Source: Candidatus Collinsella stercoripullorum (GTDB taxonomy: Bacteria > Actinomycetota > Coriobacteriia > Coriobacteriales > Coriobacteriaceae). Taken from it: a stretch of DNA of 57,280 bases. The stretch covers positions 1-57,280 of the forward strand of contig DXAO01000019.1 in the NCBI GenBank assembly GCA_019117005.1, in the 5' to 3' direction. Positions 38,565 to 53,264 of this stretch are shown piece by piece. The notes beneath the pieces were generated by a model. That model did not search any database. It saw only the letters and a program-made list of their open reading frames with translations, and had not been told where the DNA came from. The position numbers and the translations under genes were made by a program. Every line of letters starts with the position of its first letter. Position 1 is the first letter of the stretch.

Positions 38565-40352
38565 GTGACCAGCAACCACCCCCTCATACGCCTGCGCGAC
38601 GCGCGCTGCACGCATCCCGGAGCCGAGAGAGCCGCCCTGGACGGCGCCTCCCTCGACGTCATGCCCGGCGAGCGCCTATGCGTCCTGGGCGCCAACGGGT
38701 CGGGCAAGTCGACGCTGCTGATGGCCCTGGACGCGATGGTCGCGCTCGAATCGGGGTCGCTGGAGGTCATGGGAGCCGAGGTGGATGCGGGGCGGGCGGG
38801 CGCCTCCTGCGCGCGCGACGGGGTCGCCCTCGTCTTCCAGCGGCCCGATGACCAGATGGTGGCGGGCACCGTCGCCGACGACGTCGCGTTCGGCCCGGAG
38901 AACCGGGCGATTCCCCGGGCGCGGATGACGGAGCTCGTCGAGGGCGCCCTGCGCGCCGTCGGGATGGGCGAGCTGGCCGGCGCCGACCCGGACAGCCTGT
39001 CGGGCGGGCAGCGGCAGCGCGTCGCGCTCGCGGGGGCGCTCGCGATGGAGCCGCGCGCGCTGCTGCTCGACGAGGCGACCTCGATGCTCGACGGGCGGGC
39101 GCGCGGCGACGTCTCCCGCATCCTCGACGGGCTCGCGGAGCGCGGGGTCGCCGTCGTGCAGGCCACCCATGACATGGACGCGGCGCTTCGGGCGGACCGC
39201 GTCGCCGTGCTCGACCGCGGGCGCATCGTGCTCGAGGGGGCGCCGCGCGACGTGCTCGCGCGCGTCGACGAGCTGCACGGGCTGGGCCTCGAGGCCCCGT
39301 TCGCCTTCGAGCTCGCCGCGCGCCTGCGCGCCCGGGGCTTCGACCTTCCGGCGGCCGGCGATGCCGCGGCGCTCGCCCGAGCGCTCGCGCCGCAACTCGA
39401 TGCGGACGCGGCAGGCCCGCGCCCCCCGCACGCCCGGCCGCCGCGGGAACCCAGGTCCCTCCTCGGGTTCGACGGGGCCTCCTTCTCCTACGCCGACCCC
39501 GTACCCGCGCGCCGCACGCGGCGCATCCGCCGGCCGCGGCCCGACGCCGACGCCCCGCTCGCCGTCGAGGACCTCTCCTTCTCCGTCGAGGCGGGCTCGA
39601 TTACCGCCCTCATGGGCCCCACCGGCGCCGGGAAGACGACGACGGCCGAGCTCGCCTGCGCGCTCAAGCTTCCCCGGAGCGGGGCGGTCCACGTGGGCCC
39701 CTGCGACACCCGCGACATCGCCGCCCGGCGCGACCTGCGCCGGCTCGTGGGGTATGCGTGCCAGCAGCCCGAGCGGCAGCTGTTCGCGCGCACGGTCCGC
39801 GAGGACGTGTCCTTCGGCCCCGCGAACCTCGGCGTCGCCGGTGACGAGCTCGAGGGGCGGGTGCGCCGCGCCCTGCGCGACGTCGGCCTCGAGCCGACCG
39901 ACGAGCTGCTCGCCCGCTCCCCCTTCGCCCTCTCGGGCGGGCAGCGGCGTCGCATCGCACTCGCCGGCATCCTCGCGATGGACCAGCGGGTCCTCGTGCT
40001 GGACGAGCCCATGGCGGGCCTCGACCCCGCCGGGCGCGCCCGGATGCGGGCCCTGCTGCTCGAGCTCAGGCACGCAGGGCGGGCGCTGCTGCTCGTCACC
40101 CATTCCCCCGATGACGCCGCGCTGCTCGCCGACCGCATCGTGGTGCTCGACCGGGGGCGCGTCGTCGCCGACGGGACGCCCGCCGAGGTCCTCGCCGGCC
40201 CCGGCGGCCACCCCGGGGACGCGGCCCGTCCGGAGTCCCCGCGGGCGCTCGCCTTCGCACGCGAGCTCGCCCGCCTGGGCGCGCCGGTCGGCTCGCCCCT
40301 CACCCTCGACGCCCTCGTGGAGGAGGTGGCGGCCCGTGGCCCCGTACGCTAG
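38565..40352 (+). CDS. ECF transporter energy-coupling ATPase, two ATPase domains fused
   Basis: 595 residues with two complete ABC ATPases, equivalent to EcfA1 plus EcfA2 in one chain. Domain 1: Walker A LGANGSGKST (about 43), Q-loop FQRPDDQM, signature LSGGQRQRVAL, Walker B ALLLDEATSML, His switch THDMD. Linker about 235-320. Domain 2: GPTGAGKTT, CQQPERQL, LSGGQRRRIAL, VLVLDEPMAGLD, THSPDD. The FQRP and CQQPERQLF Q-loops are typical of ECF vitamin/metal importers. GTG 38565 is the only plausible start, but its ribosome site is weak. The downstream EcfT gene overlaps by 17 nt. No substrate-binding S component lies in the window, so this is a shared (group II) module whose substrate cannot be named. 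Confidence 0.92.
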   Translation: MTSNHPLIRLRDARCTHPGAERAALDGASLDVMPGERLCVLGANGSGKSTLLMALDAMVALESGSLEVMGAEVDAGRAGASCARDGVALVFQRPDDQMVAGTVADDVAFGPENRAIPRARMTELVEGALRAVGMGELAGADPDSLSGGQRQRVALAGALAMEPRALLLDEATSMLDGRARGDVSRILDGLAERGVAVVQATHDMDAALRADRVAVLDRGRIVLEGAPRDVLARVDELHGLGLEAPFAFELAARLRARGFDLPAAGDAAALARALAPQLDADAAGPRPPHARPPREPRSLLGFDGASFSYADPVPARRTRRIRRPRPDADAPLAVEDLSFSVEAGSITALMGPTGAGKTTTAELACALKLPRSGAVHVGPCDTRDIAARRDLRRLVGYACQQPERQLFARTVREDVSFGPANLGVAGDELEGRVRRALRDVGLEPTDELLARSPFALSGGQRRRIALAGILAMDQRVLVLDEPMAGLDPAGRARMRALLLELRHAGRALLLVTHSPDDAALLADRIVVLDRGRVVADGTPAEVLAGPGGHPGDAARPESPRALAFARELARLGAPVGSPLTLDALVEEVAARGPVR

Positions 40353-41136
40353 CCCCCGGGGGCACCGTGCGGCCCCCTCGGTCGTGCACCGCCTCGACCC
40401 GCGGGTCAAGATCGTCGGAACCGTCGCCTATATGGCGAGCTGCCTGCTCGTGCGCGGTCCGGCCACGTGCGCGCTGGCCGCCGCCTGCGCGCTGGCCGCC
40501 ATAGCCCTGGCGCGCATCCCCCGCAGGCAGCTCGCCCGTCAGATGAGGCCGCTCGCGGTCTTCGTCGCCGTCACGGCGCTCGTCAACCTGCTGGCGGCGG
40601 ACGGCGGCGCGGTCGTCGCCTCCTGGGGCCCCTGGGCGATCCGGGAGGGCGGTGTCGAGGCGGCGGCGATGTACACCGTCCGCTTCCTCCTGCTTCTGCT
40701 CGGAGGCGCGGTGCTCGTGCTCACCACCGCGCCGTCCGCGCTGGCGGCCGGGCTCGAGGACCTTCTGAGCCCGCTGGAGCGGCTCGGCGTCCCCGTGGGG
40801 CGCGCGGCGCTCGTCGTCTCCATCGCCCTGCGGTTCGTCCCCGCGCTCGCGCGCGACGCCGAGGCGGTCGTCTCCGCGCAGACCGCGCGGGGGGCCGATT
40901 TCGAGGGCAAGGGGCCGCTCGCGTACGCCCGGGCGTGCATCCCCCTCGCGGTCCCGCTGTTCGCGAGCGCCCTGCGCCGGGCCGACGCCCTCGGGCGCGC
41001 CATCGACGCCCGCGGGTACACGGGCACGGGGCCGCGCACGCGCTTCCGGGAGCTGCGGTTCCACGCACGGCGCGACGGCACGGCGGCCCTGCTGGTCGCG
41101 GCCTACCTCGTCGCCTTCGCGGCGCTCTCCCTCTGA
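40336..41136 (+). CDS. ecfT: ECF transporter transmembrane protein EcfT
   Basis: 266 residues, about five membrane helices. Scaffold subunit linking ATPases to S components. The two coupling-helix motifs are seen: SAQTARGADFEG and AIDARGYTG (Ala-Arg-Gly type). N-terminal HRLDPRVKIVGTV is typical for the family. GTG 40336 is chosen for AGGAGG (40321-40326) upstream and overlap with the ATPase gene, which gives coupled translation. Confidence 0.92.
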   Translation: MAPYASPRGHRAAPSVVHRLDPRVKIVGTVAYMASCLLVRGPATCALAAACALAAIALARIPRRQLARQMRPLAVFVAVTALVNLLAADGGAVVASWGPWAIREGGVEAAAMYTVRFLLLLLGGAVLVLTTAPSALAAGLEDLLSPLERLGVPVGRAALVVSIALRFVPALARDAEAVVSAQTARGADFEGKGPLAYARACIPLAVPLFASALRRADALGRAIDARGYTGTGPRTRFRELRFHARRDGTAALLVAAYLVAFAALSL

Positions 41137-41341
41137 GAGGCGGGACGCGAAGCGGGCGGGGCTCGCGGGCGCCCTCCCGCCGTACGGGGCCGGCCGCTGG
41201 CGGCCGGACCGCCTCCCGGCACCCGCCGCCCCGCCCCCCGCCGTCGGAACGCTGTGAAAAACATCCGCCGACCCCGGCATGAGGTATCCTGTTATCTGAC
41301 TGACCGCAGGCATATGCACACACAACGCAAACGGAGCAGAT

Positions 41342-42544
41342 ATGTCGCAGAACACCGTCACCCCGCGATCCGAACGCGAGCCCGCCCGACCCGATACCGG
41401 CTCCCTCACCGCGCCCCTTTCCCGGCGCTCCGCCCTTCGCGCCGCGCTCGCCGCGGCCGGAGCCGCCGTGCTCTTCGGCCTGCCGGGCATCGCCCGCGGC
41501 GCCGAGGCGTCCGCCGAGACCAACCAGAAGCTGAGCGACGCGCAGTCGCAGCTCGACGCCGCGCAGCAGCAGCTCGATGACATCTCCTATCAGTTCGAGG
41601 ACCTTTCCACCCAGCTGAGCGACACCATGGATCAGATCGAATCGGTCCAGGGGCAGATCGACGACACGCAGGCGAGCATCGACAGCATGCAGGCCGAGCT
41701 CGACCAGAAGCAGGAGGTGCTCGCGCAGCGCGTCTCCTCGAGCTACAAGACCGGCGACGCCTCCGTGCTCTCCCTGCTGCTCTCCTCGGGCTCGTTCGAG
41801 GAGCTCATCGCCAACATGCACTACGTCGAGAAGATCAACGCGAGCGATCGCGACGCCATCGACGAGGTGCGCCGCATCCAGGATGAGCTCGCCCAGCAGA
41901 AGGCCAGCCTGGAGCAGCAAAAGGCCGACCTCGAGAGCCTCAAGACCGAGCAGACCCAGCAGCTCGACGACATGAAGGCCAAGAAGGACGAGGTCCAGGC
42001 CCTGCTCGACAACCTCAGCCAGGAGGTCAAGGACCTCATGGCCCAGCGCGACGCCGAGATCCTCGAGGCCGCGCGCCAGGAGGAGCTCGCCCGCCAGCAG
42101 GCCTCGCAGAGCGGCGGCGGTACGACCTCCATCCCCGGCAACGGCCAGGCGAGCGCCTCGGGCAACGCCCAGCAGCGCGTCGTCAACGCGGCGTACAGCA
42201 CCCCCTCCCCCGGCCCGGGCCTATGCGCCTGGTGGGTCGCGGACGTGTTCATCAACGCCGGATTCGGCACCGTGCCCGGCAACGCGGACGACATGTACGC
42301 CGCGTACTGCACGAGTTCGAACAAGTCCAACCTCAAGGTGGGCATGATCATCGCCGTGCCGTCGCATCCGCACACCTCCGCCGGCCGCATCTACGGCCAT
42401 GTGGGCATCTACGTGGGCAACAATACGGTTCGCGACAACATCGGATACATCCGCGACATCAACGTGGATTCCTGGATCTCCTACTATGGCGCGACATCGA
42501 CCCCGCGCTGGGGTTGGGCCAAGGGCATCAACCTCGAGGGCTGA
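41342..42544 (+). CDS. Secreted coiled-coil peptidoglycan hydrolase (NlpC/P60-like)
   Basis: 400 residues. N-terminus has a twin-arginine-like signal SRRSALRAALAAAGAAVLF with cleavage near GIARGAEA. Residues 57-250 form a long coiled coil with heptads (QSQLDAAQQQLDDI, QIESVQGQIDDTQAS, QQKASLEQQKADLESLK), as in PcsB and CwlO/RipA-type division hydrolases. A linker of Gly/Ser/Gln follows, and the C-terminal 120 residues form the catalytic domain: GPGLCAWWVADVF supplies the cysteine and YGHVGIYVG the histidine. Start ATG 41342 with ACGGAGCAG. It likely cuts peptide crosslinks and is autoinhibited by the coiled coil, activated by an ABC partner not visible here. Exact bond not known. Confidence 0.88.
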   Translation: MSQNTVTPRSEREPARPDTGSLTAPLSRRSALRAALAAAGAAVLFGLPGIARGAEASAETNQKLSDAQSQLDAAQQQLDDISYQFEDLSTQLSDTMDQIESVQGQIDDTQASIDSMQAELDQKQEVLAQRVSSSYKTGDASVLSLLLSSGSFEELIANMHYVEKINASDRDAIDEVRRIQDELAQQKASLEQQKADLESLKTEQTQQLDDMKAKKDEVQALLDNLSQEVKDLMAQRDAEILEAARQEELARQQASQSGGGTTSIPGNGQASASGNAQQRVVNAAYSTPSPGPGLCAWWVADVFINAGFGTVPGNADDMYAAYCTSSNKSNLKVGMIIAVPSHPHTSAGRIYGHVGIYVGNNTVRDNIGYIRDINVDSWISYYGATSTPRWGWAKGINLEG

Positions 42545-42595
42545 CCGTCGCCGCGCCCGCCTCGAGAGCGAAGGCCCGACCGGCATCCCGGACCG

Positions 42596-42650
42596 CCTCC
42601 CCTTCCCTGGACACGAAGACCGATGTCCGGGGAAGGGGAGGTTTTCGTTT
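42596..42650 (+). terminator. Intrinsic terminator of the hydrolase gene
   Basis: 18-bp stem (42596-42613 with 42624-42641; one T-G pair) and loop of ten, followed by TTTTCGTTTATTTC. Confidence 0.85.
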
Positions 42651-42917
42651 ATTTCTCGGGACATGGCAGAAAAGCACCGTTTCGGGGAAGGGACTCGGAG
42701 ACGTGACGCGGGCAAAATGTCCGTTCTGTCTGTCCAGGCTGCTTTGTCTCTTGAGAATCGGAGCCCGCAGGCCCTGAAACGATGAGAGCTCCCTCGGAGT
42801 CTCCGCTCCGGAGGCTCCCGAACGGGTTGCGGGCGGGTCGGCCGGCCCCGCGCCGCCGTGGACCCTCCCCCAAACGGCATTTCTCTGCCAGAATCCGGAA
42901 CACGAACGAAGCGAGCG

Positions 42918-43030
42918 GCATCCCCCGCAGGTCCCCGCAGCACTCCCCCGCAGGTCCCCGCAGCACTCCCCCGCAGGTCCACGCGGCACTCCCCCGCAGG
43001 TCCACGCGGCATCCCCTGCAGGTCCACGCG
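42918..43030. repeat. Five tandem copies of a 22-23-bp repeat
   Basis: Units at 42918-42939, 42940-42962, 42963-42985, 42986-43008 and 43009-43030. Pattern GCACTCCCCCGCAGGTCCAC plus GCG, with C or A at one position and T loss in units 1 and 5. Units 3 and 4 are identical. Probably a variable-number tandem repeat. Confidence 0.9.
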
Positions 43031-43040
43031 GCATGAAAAG

Positions 43041-43070
43041 GCACCCCGGCGCCGGAAGGCGCCGGGGTGC
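43041..43070 (-). terminator. Terminator of the permease gene
   Basis: 13-bp perfect stem GCACCCCGGCGCC (43041-43053) and its complement (43058-43070), loop GGAA. Four A to the left become T on the minus strand. Confidence 0.8.
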
Positions 43071-43116
43071 GCTGGAAGGAGGGCGATGGTAGAACCGTTC
43101 GGTCCCTCCGGACGGT

Positions 43117-44682
<1,566 letters not shown>

Positions 44683-45138
44683 TTACTTGTTGGGGAAGCT
44701 GTACCCCTCGACGGTAACGTGGGTCATGACCGCGTGGGAGCCGGGCTCCGGCAGCACGCGGAAGGCCTCGTCGATGTCGACGACCAGGATCCCGCCGGCG
44801 GGCACCGTGACCACGGGGCCGTCGACCGCCGCGAAGCGCTCGCGGTCGGTGAGGTCGCTGTAGGCCTCGGTGAGCTCGAGGTCGGCCTTGGGCGCCACGA
44901 CGACGGCGAGCTCGCCGTCCATGGGCGCGAGCGCCGTCAGGTAGCGGCGGCCGCCCACCATGTCCGGGGTGGCCAGGCCCTCGGCGCCGTCCCACCAGTA
45001 GGTGATGGAGTCGCCGATCGAGTAGGCCACATCCTGCAGCAGCTCGGATGCGATATCGAGCGCCTGCCCCACGCGCATCCACTTCTTGACCGTGCCCAGC
45101 TGCGCGTCGAACTGCTCACGGGACTCGTACACGTGCAT
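44683..45138 (-). CDS. ebgC: Beta-galactosidase small subunit EbgC (YhcH/YjgK/YiaL family)
   Basis: 151 residues. In E. coli the beta subunit is needed for full activity of EbgA. Cupin-like DUF386 fold with WDGAEGLATPDMVGGRRYLTAL, LAPMDGELAVVV, and the VPAGGILVVDIDEAFRV metal-binding strand. Start ATG 45138 is one base after the ebgA stop; GAGGAGG sits in the end of ebgA. Cytoplasmic partner of EbgA. Confidence 0.9.
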   Translation of the reverse strand: MHVYESREQFDAQLGTVKKWMRVGQALDIASELLQDVAYSIGDSITYWWDGAEGLATPDMVGGRRYLTALAPMDGELAVVVAPKADLELTEAYSDLTDRERFAAVDGPVVTVPAGGILVVDIDEAFRVLPEPGSHAVMTHVTVEGYSFPNK

Positions 45139-45139
45139 G

Positions 45140-49493
<4,354 letters not shown>

Positions 49494-49557
49494 GGGCGGG
49501 GACGCGTGCGGCGTGCGGCCGCCCGACGCGCCGCACGCCGCGCGCGTCCCCGCCGCC
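49494..49557 (+). terminator. Long GC-rich hairpin after the LacI-type gene
   Basis: GGCGGGGACGCG-tGCGGCGTGCGGC pairs with GCGCCGCACGCCGC and CGCGTCCCCGCC; no T-run. Confidence 0.65.
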
Positions 49558-49772
49558 CTCCGGCCCGGTACGGCGCGCGATCCGGCCGCTGCGGCCCCCT
49601 CGACGCCCGCAGCGGCCCGCCGCGCCGCCCACCCGAACAGCCGCGCGGCGGCGCGCTGTTCAGCTCTGTCGCCCTTCTGGACGCCGCGCACGCGGCGGCC
49701 GACCCCCGGGCGCGGGCGCTATACTGCTGCCAGACCGCGCCGCGGAACGGCGCATCGAAAGGAGCGTTTCCC

Positions 49773-50831
49773 ATGACCGACAAGCTCTCGCCCCAAGACA
49801 CCTGCGTGCTCGTGACCGGCGGCGCCGGGTTCATCGGATCCCACACCGTCGTCGAGCTGCTCGAGCGCGGCTACCAGGTGGTCGTGGTCGACGACCTGTA
49901 CAACTCGAGCCCCGTCGCCATCGAGCGCATCAAGCAGATCGTGGGCGATGAGGCGGCCGCCAACCTCACGTTCTACGAGGCCGACGTCAACGACCGCGCC
50001 GCCCTGGATCGCATCTTCGACGCGCACCCGGTGGACCGCGTGATCCACTTCGCGGGCTACAAGGCCGTGGGCGAGAGCGTCCACAAGCCGCTTGAGTACT
50101 ACAGCAACAACATCGGCAACACCCTCACCCTGTGCGACGTCATGCGCGCGCACAGCTGCAAGTCCATCATCTTCTCCAGCTCCTCCACGGTCTACGGCGA
50201 CCCGGACAACCCGCCCGTGACCGAGGCGGACCCCAAGAAGCCCGCCACCAACCCCTACGGCTGGACCAAGTGGATGATCGAGCAGATCCTCATGGACCTG
50301 CACACCGCCGACCCCGCGTGGAACGTCGTGCTGCTGCGCTACTTCAACCCCAACGGCGCGCATCCCAGCGGCCTGATCGGCGAGGACCCCAAGGGCATCC
50401 CCAACAACCTCGTGCCCTACGTGGCCCAGGTGGCCGTGGGCAAGCGGGAGTGCATCAACGTCTTCGGCGACGACTACCCCACCCCCGACGGCACCGGCGT
50501 GCGCGACTACATCCACGTGGTCGACCTCGCGCGCGGCCACGTGAGCGCCCTGGAGTGGATGAACGGCCGCGAGGAGGTCGGCATCTTCAACCTGGGCACC
50601 GGCACCGGCTCCTCGGTGCTCGACGTGATCCATGCCTTCGAGAAGGCATGCGGCCGCGAGCTCCCCTACAAGATCTGCCCGCGCCGCGACGGCGACATCG
50701 CCGCCAACTGGTGCGACGCCACCCGCGCGCGCGAGGAGATGGGCTGGACCGCTGAGTTCGACATCGACGACATGTGCCGCGACTCCTGGAACTGGCAGTC
50801 CAAGAACCCCGACGGCTTCGCCACGGCGTAA
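49773..50831 (+). CDS. galE: UDP-glucose 4-epimerase
   Basis: 352 residues. Interconverts UDP-galactose and UDP-glucose, completing use of galactose released by EbgA and supplying UDP-galactose for wall polymers. NAD-binding VTGGAGFIGSHT (about 14-25), VVDDLYNSS, HFAGYKAVGES, SSSSTVYG and the catalytic NPYGWTK (YxxxK). The end AANWCDATRAREEMGW is normal. ATG 49773 with AAAGGAG; a TATACT box near 49720 may be its -10. Extended SDR fold, complete. Confidence 0.96.
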   Translation: MTDKLSPQDTCVLVTGGAGFIGSHTVVELLERGYQVVVVDDLYNSSPVAIERIKQIVGDEAAANLTFYEADVNDRAALDRIFDAHPVDRVIHFAGYKAVGESVHKPLEYYSNNIGNTLTLCDVMRAHSCKSIIFSSSSTVYGDPDNPPVTEADPKKPATNPYGWTKWMIEQILMDLHTADPAWNVVLLRYFNPNGAHPSGLIGEDPKGIPNNLVPYVAQVAVGKRECINVFGDDYPTPDGTGVRDYIHVVDLARGHVSALEWMNGREEVGIFNLGTGTGSSVLDVIHAFEKACGRELPYKICPRRDGDIAANWCDATRAREEMGWTAEFDIDDMCRDSWNWQSKNPDGFATA

Positions 50832-50834
50832 ACG

Positions 50835-50891
50835 GGGCGCACGGGACCGGGCCCCTCGGTCCGGACGGATGCCGAGGGCCCGGGTGCGCGG
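50835..50891 (+). terminator. Hairpin after galE
   Basis: GCGCAC...CCGGGCCCCTCGG pairs with CCGAGGGCCCGGGTGCGC (50872-50889). Confidence 0.6.
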
Positions 50892-50894
50892 GGT

Positions 50895-50956
50895 TTGATA
50901 CCGCCCCCGCCTTGCCGGTATCATGGGACGGAGCCCGCGCGGCTCCGTCTTTTTTT
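50895..50956 (+). promoter_or_regulatory. Promoter with overlapping terminator upstream of the polyprenyl synthase
   Basis: TTGATA (50895-50900) and TATCAT (50919-50924) are 18 bp apart. The inverted repeat GATACCG-N12-CGGTATC spans both. Directly after it comes a perfect terminator: 9-bp stem GACGGAGCC/GGCTCCGTC (50927-50935, 50941-50949) and seven T (50950-50956). The hairpin would stop transcripts from galE at the point where the new one begins. Confidence 0.6.
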
Positions 50957-50984
50957 CGGCAACCTCCAGCAGAAAGCAGGGGCC

Positions 50985-51992
50985 ATGGCAAACGCCTTCG
51001 CCGCATACCTCGCCGAGCACCACCGCGACCTCGACGCGTACCTCGACGCCTTCTTCGTCGACAGGACCGACGACGCGGACCTCGACGCCTACCTCTACGC
51101 GCCGCTCCGGGAGTTCAGCGAGAACGGCGGGAAGCGCCACCGCCCCCTCATCTGCATGCTGGCGGCGCAGGCGACCGGGGGCGACCCCGCGCGCGCCCGC
51201 AGCGCGGCCGCCGCGATCGAGCACTTCCAGAGCGCCGCCCTCATCCACGACGACATCGCCGACAAGGGCCGGCTGCGCCGCGGGAAGCCCTGCATGTACC
51301 TCACCGAGGGGGTGGGTCGGGCCATCAACTGCGGCGACTACGACCTCACGCTCGTGTGCGACGCGGTCCTGCGCGACCGCGGGCTCGATGACGCCACCAA
51401 GCTGCGCGTCATCGGCGAGCTCACCGCCATGATGCAGCGGACGGTCGAGGGCCAGGCGCTCGACCTGGGGTGGGTGCAGGACGGGCGGTTCGACATCACC
51501 GTCGACGACTACCTCGTCATGGCGACCCTCAAGACCGCGCATTACAGCGGCGCGGTGCCGCTGGCCGTGGGCGCCATCATCGGCGGGGGCACCGAGGAGC
51601 AGGTGGAGGCGCTGCGCAGCTTCGGCCTGGACACCGGCCTCGCCTTCCAGATCCAGGACGACCTGCTGAACCTCATCGGCGACGCGGGCGACAAGGACTT
51701 CCGCAGCGACATCACGGAGGGGAAGCGCACCCTCGTGGCCGTGCACGCGCTCGGGTGCGAAGAGCGCCGCGAGGAGCTGGTCGGGCTCCTGACGAGCGGG
51801 ACGACCGACCCGGCGGACCTCGACCGGGCGGTCGGCATCTTCGAGGAGACGGGGTCGATCGCCTTCGCCCGCGACCGCGCGCTCGCCCTCATAGCCCGCG
51901 CCAAGCGGACGCTCGCCGGCATCGCGCTCGACGCGCGGTGCGCGGAGCTCCTGCTCGCCATGGCGGACTTCTTCGTCGAGCGCCTGAGGTAG
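50985..51992 (+). CDS. Polyprenyl diphosphate synthase (IspA/IspB-type)
   Basis: 335 residues. Condenses isopentenyl diphosphate units to a linear prenyl diphosphate. First Asp-rich motif LIHDDIADKGRLRRGK (about 82-97), second QIQDDLLNLIGD (DDLLN variant), GGKRHRP substrate site near 46 and GKRTL near 249. Product chain length cannot be fixed from the motif alone; menaquinone side chain or carrier lipid is likely. ATG 50985 with CAGGGG upstream. Confidence 0.9.
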   Translation: MANAFAAYLAEHHRDLDAYLDAFFVDRTDDADLDAYLYAPLREFSENGGKRHRPLICMLAAQATGGDPARARSAAAAIEHFQSAALIHDDIADKGRLRRGKPCMYLTEGVGRAINCGDYDLTLVCDAVLRDRGLDDATKLRVIGELTAMMQRTVEGQALDLGWVQDGRFDITVDDYLVMATLKTAHYSGAVPLAVGAIIGGGTEEQVEALRSFGLDTGLAFQIQDDLLNLIGDAGDKDFRSDITEGKRTLVAVHALGCEERREELVGLLTSGTTDPADLDRAVGIFEETGSIAFARDRALALIARAKRTLAGIALDARCAELLLAMADFFVERLR

Positions 51993-51997
51993 GCCTG

Positions 51998-52090
51998 GGT
52001 CCCGGGGCCGCTCACACGGGCCGCTCGCCGCGCGGGCGGCGGACCGTGTGAGCGGCGGGCATCCGGGACCGCCCTCGCGCCGCCCCGGCG
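51998..52090 (+). terminator. Nested hairpin after the polyprenyl synthase
   Basis: GGTCCCGG ... CCGGGACC outer stem and GCCGCTCACACGG ... CCGTGTGAGCGGC inner stem; very strong structure, no T-run. Confidence 0.7.
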
Positions 52091-52184
52091 CGCGCCGCCT
52101 CCCGCCGACATGGAACGGGCCCCTCCGCCGCGGCGCTCGAGACCGCGTCGGAGGGGCCCGTCATCCGTTCGGGGACTCCGCGTG

Positions 52185-52337
52185 TCAGGCGAACAGCAGG
52201 CTGTGCGCGATGAGCGCCGCCGCGACCACGGCGAACAGCGCGAGCGACGCCAGGGCGCCGCGGTCCTCGCGCAGCGGCGTGACCTCGGCCTCGCGGCCGT
52301 CCTCCATCACCATGACCCCACCCAGGCTCTTCAGCAT
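52185..52337 (-). CDS. Small single-pass membrane protein (50 residues)
   Basis: ATG at 52337 follows GAGGTGATGAG, a good ribosome site, and the product has a charged N-terminal half (MVMEDGREAEVTPLREDRG) and one C-terminal membrane helix (LASLALFAVVAAALIAHSLLFA). The TGA stop is at 52185. No family recognised; small and isolated between converging hairpins. Likely real from the ribosome site and clean topology. Confidence 0.6.
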   Translation of the reverse strand: MLKSLGGVMVMEDGREAEVTPLREDRGALASLALFAVVAAALIAHSLLFA

Positions 52338-52388
52338 CTCTCATCACCTCTCAACACGGCGTGCGACCTCCAGTCTACGCCCCCAATG

Positions 52389-52409
52389 AAAAGGGGGCGT
52401 AAAGCCCCC
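52389..52409 (-). terminator. Terminator of the TVP38-like gene
   Basis: Stem GGGGGC (52393-52398) / GCCCCC (52404-52409); AAAA to the left becomes a T-run on the minus strand. Confidence 0.7.
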
Positions 52410-52461
52410 GTCAGCACGCTGCCCCCGAGCCGCGGCGTCCGGCGCCGCGGTCCCGCCGCCG

Positions 52462-53262
52462 CTACCTCCCCTCCGTGCGGGCCATGTGGCGCCGATAGAG
52501 CACCGTGCCCGCGGCGAGCAGGACCGCCGCCACCGCCACGACGGCGATGGCGAGCCCGTAGTCGCCGCTGCCGAAGGCGGAGGCGGCCGCCGTCGAGGTA
52601 ACCACCGAGGGGATCGTGCCGACCGTCGAGATCAGCAGCACCGCCGGGTACCGCATGCGGGTGAGCCCCGCGAAGTAGGTCAGGAAGTCCTTGGGCGTGC
52701 CGGGGATGAGGAAGACCACGAACATCGCGAGCTCCACGCGGCGCGCGTCCTGCAGCCAGCGGAAGCGCTCGAGATGCGAGCGGTCGAAGAACAGCCCCAC
52801 GACCCTCCATCCCCACGCGCGCACCGTCCAGTAGATCAGGCTGCGCGCGAGCGCGCTCGCCGCCAGGCACAGCAGCGTCCCCTCGAGGAAGCCGAACGCG
52901 TAGCCGCTCGCCAGCTCGATCGGCTCGCCGGGCAGGAAGGCGAGGATCACCTGCAGCATGTTGATGCCCACCATGGCGAGGCGTGAGAGCACCGCGTGCT
53001 CCGCCACGAACGCGCGCACCGCGCCGGCGTCGGCGAGCCATGCGAGCGCCTGAGGGACGTAGCGCCAGCAGGCGATGCCTATCGCCACCAGCGCCAGCAC
53101 GGTCGCGGCCACCACCGCGACCCGCGCGCGGCGCAGCCCGGCATCGGGGTCCGCGGGCGCCTCCCGCCGCGGGGAGGGCGCCGGGACGCCGCCTGCGGGC
53201 AGGCGCTCCGCCGCGCCGGCCCCGCCGTCCGCCTCGAGACGGTTGTCGAAATCCTCGTACAT
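52462..53262 (-). CDS. TVP38/TMEM64-family membrane protein (VTT domain)
   Basis: 266 residues. N-terminal 45 residues are cytoplasmic and Pro/Ala-rich; then about five membrane segments. VTT/DedA-like core: FLPGEPIELASGYAFGFLEG and, later, FLIPGTPKDFLTYFAGLTRM, both hallmark re-entrant loops with the conserved Pro/Gly. Such proteins are thought to be lipid scramblases or transport-related membrane proteins. ATG 53262 begins two bases after the histidine kinase stop with GAGGTG, so it is the third gene of the two-component operon and may be controlled by or linked to it. Confidence 0.88.
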   Translation of the reverse strand: MYEDFDNRLEADGGAGAAERLPAGGVPAPSPRREAPADPDAGLRRARVAVVAATVLALVAIGIACWRYVPQALAWLADAGAVRAFVAEHAVLSRLAMVGINMLQVILAFLPGEPIELASGYAFGFLEGTLLCLAASALARSLIYWTVRAWGWRVVGLFFDRSHLERFRWLQDARRVELAMFVVFLIPGTPKDFLTYFAGLTRMRYPAVLLISTVGTIPSVVTSTAAASAFGSGDYGLAIAVVAVAAVLLAAGTVLYRRHMARTEGR

Positions 53263-53264
53263 GG

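Larger units (their letters stand above)
42651..43116. other. 466-base gap with tandem repeats
   Basis: No gene supported. It contains an AT-richer part (42650-42780), a GC-rich part, the 22-23-bp tandem repeats at 42918-43030 and the terminator of the minus-strand permease. Confidence 0.5.

Noticed and set aside
41254..42785. Arg-rich short ORFs after the hydrolase gene
   Set aside because: Different frame from the certain gene or spanning its terminator; no supporting start sites.
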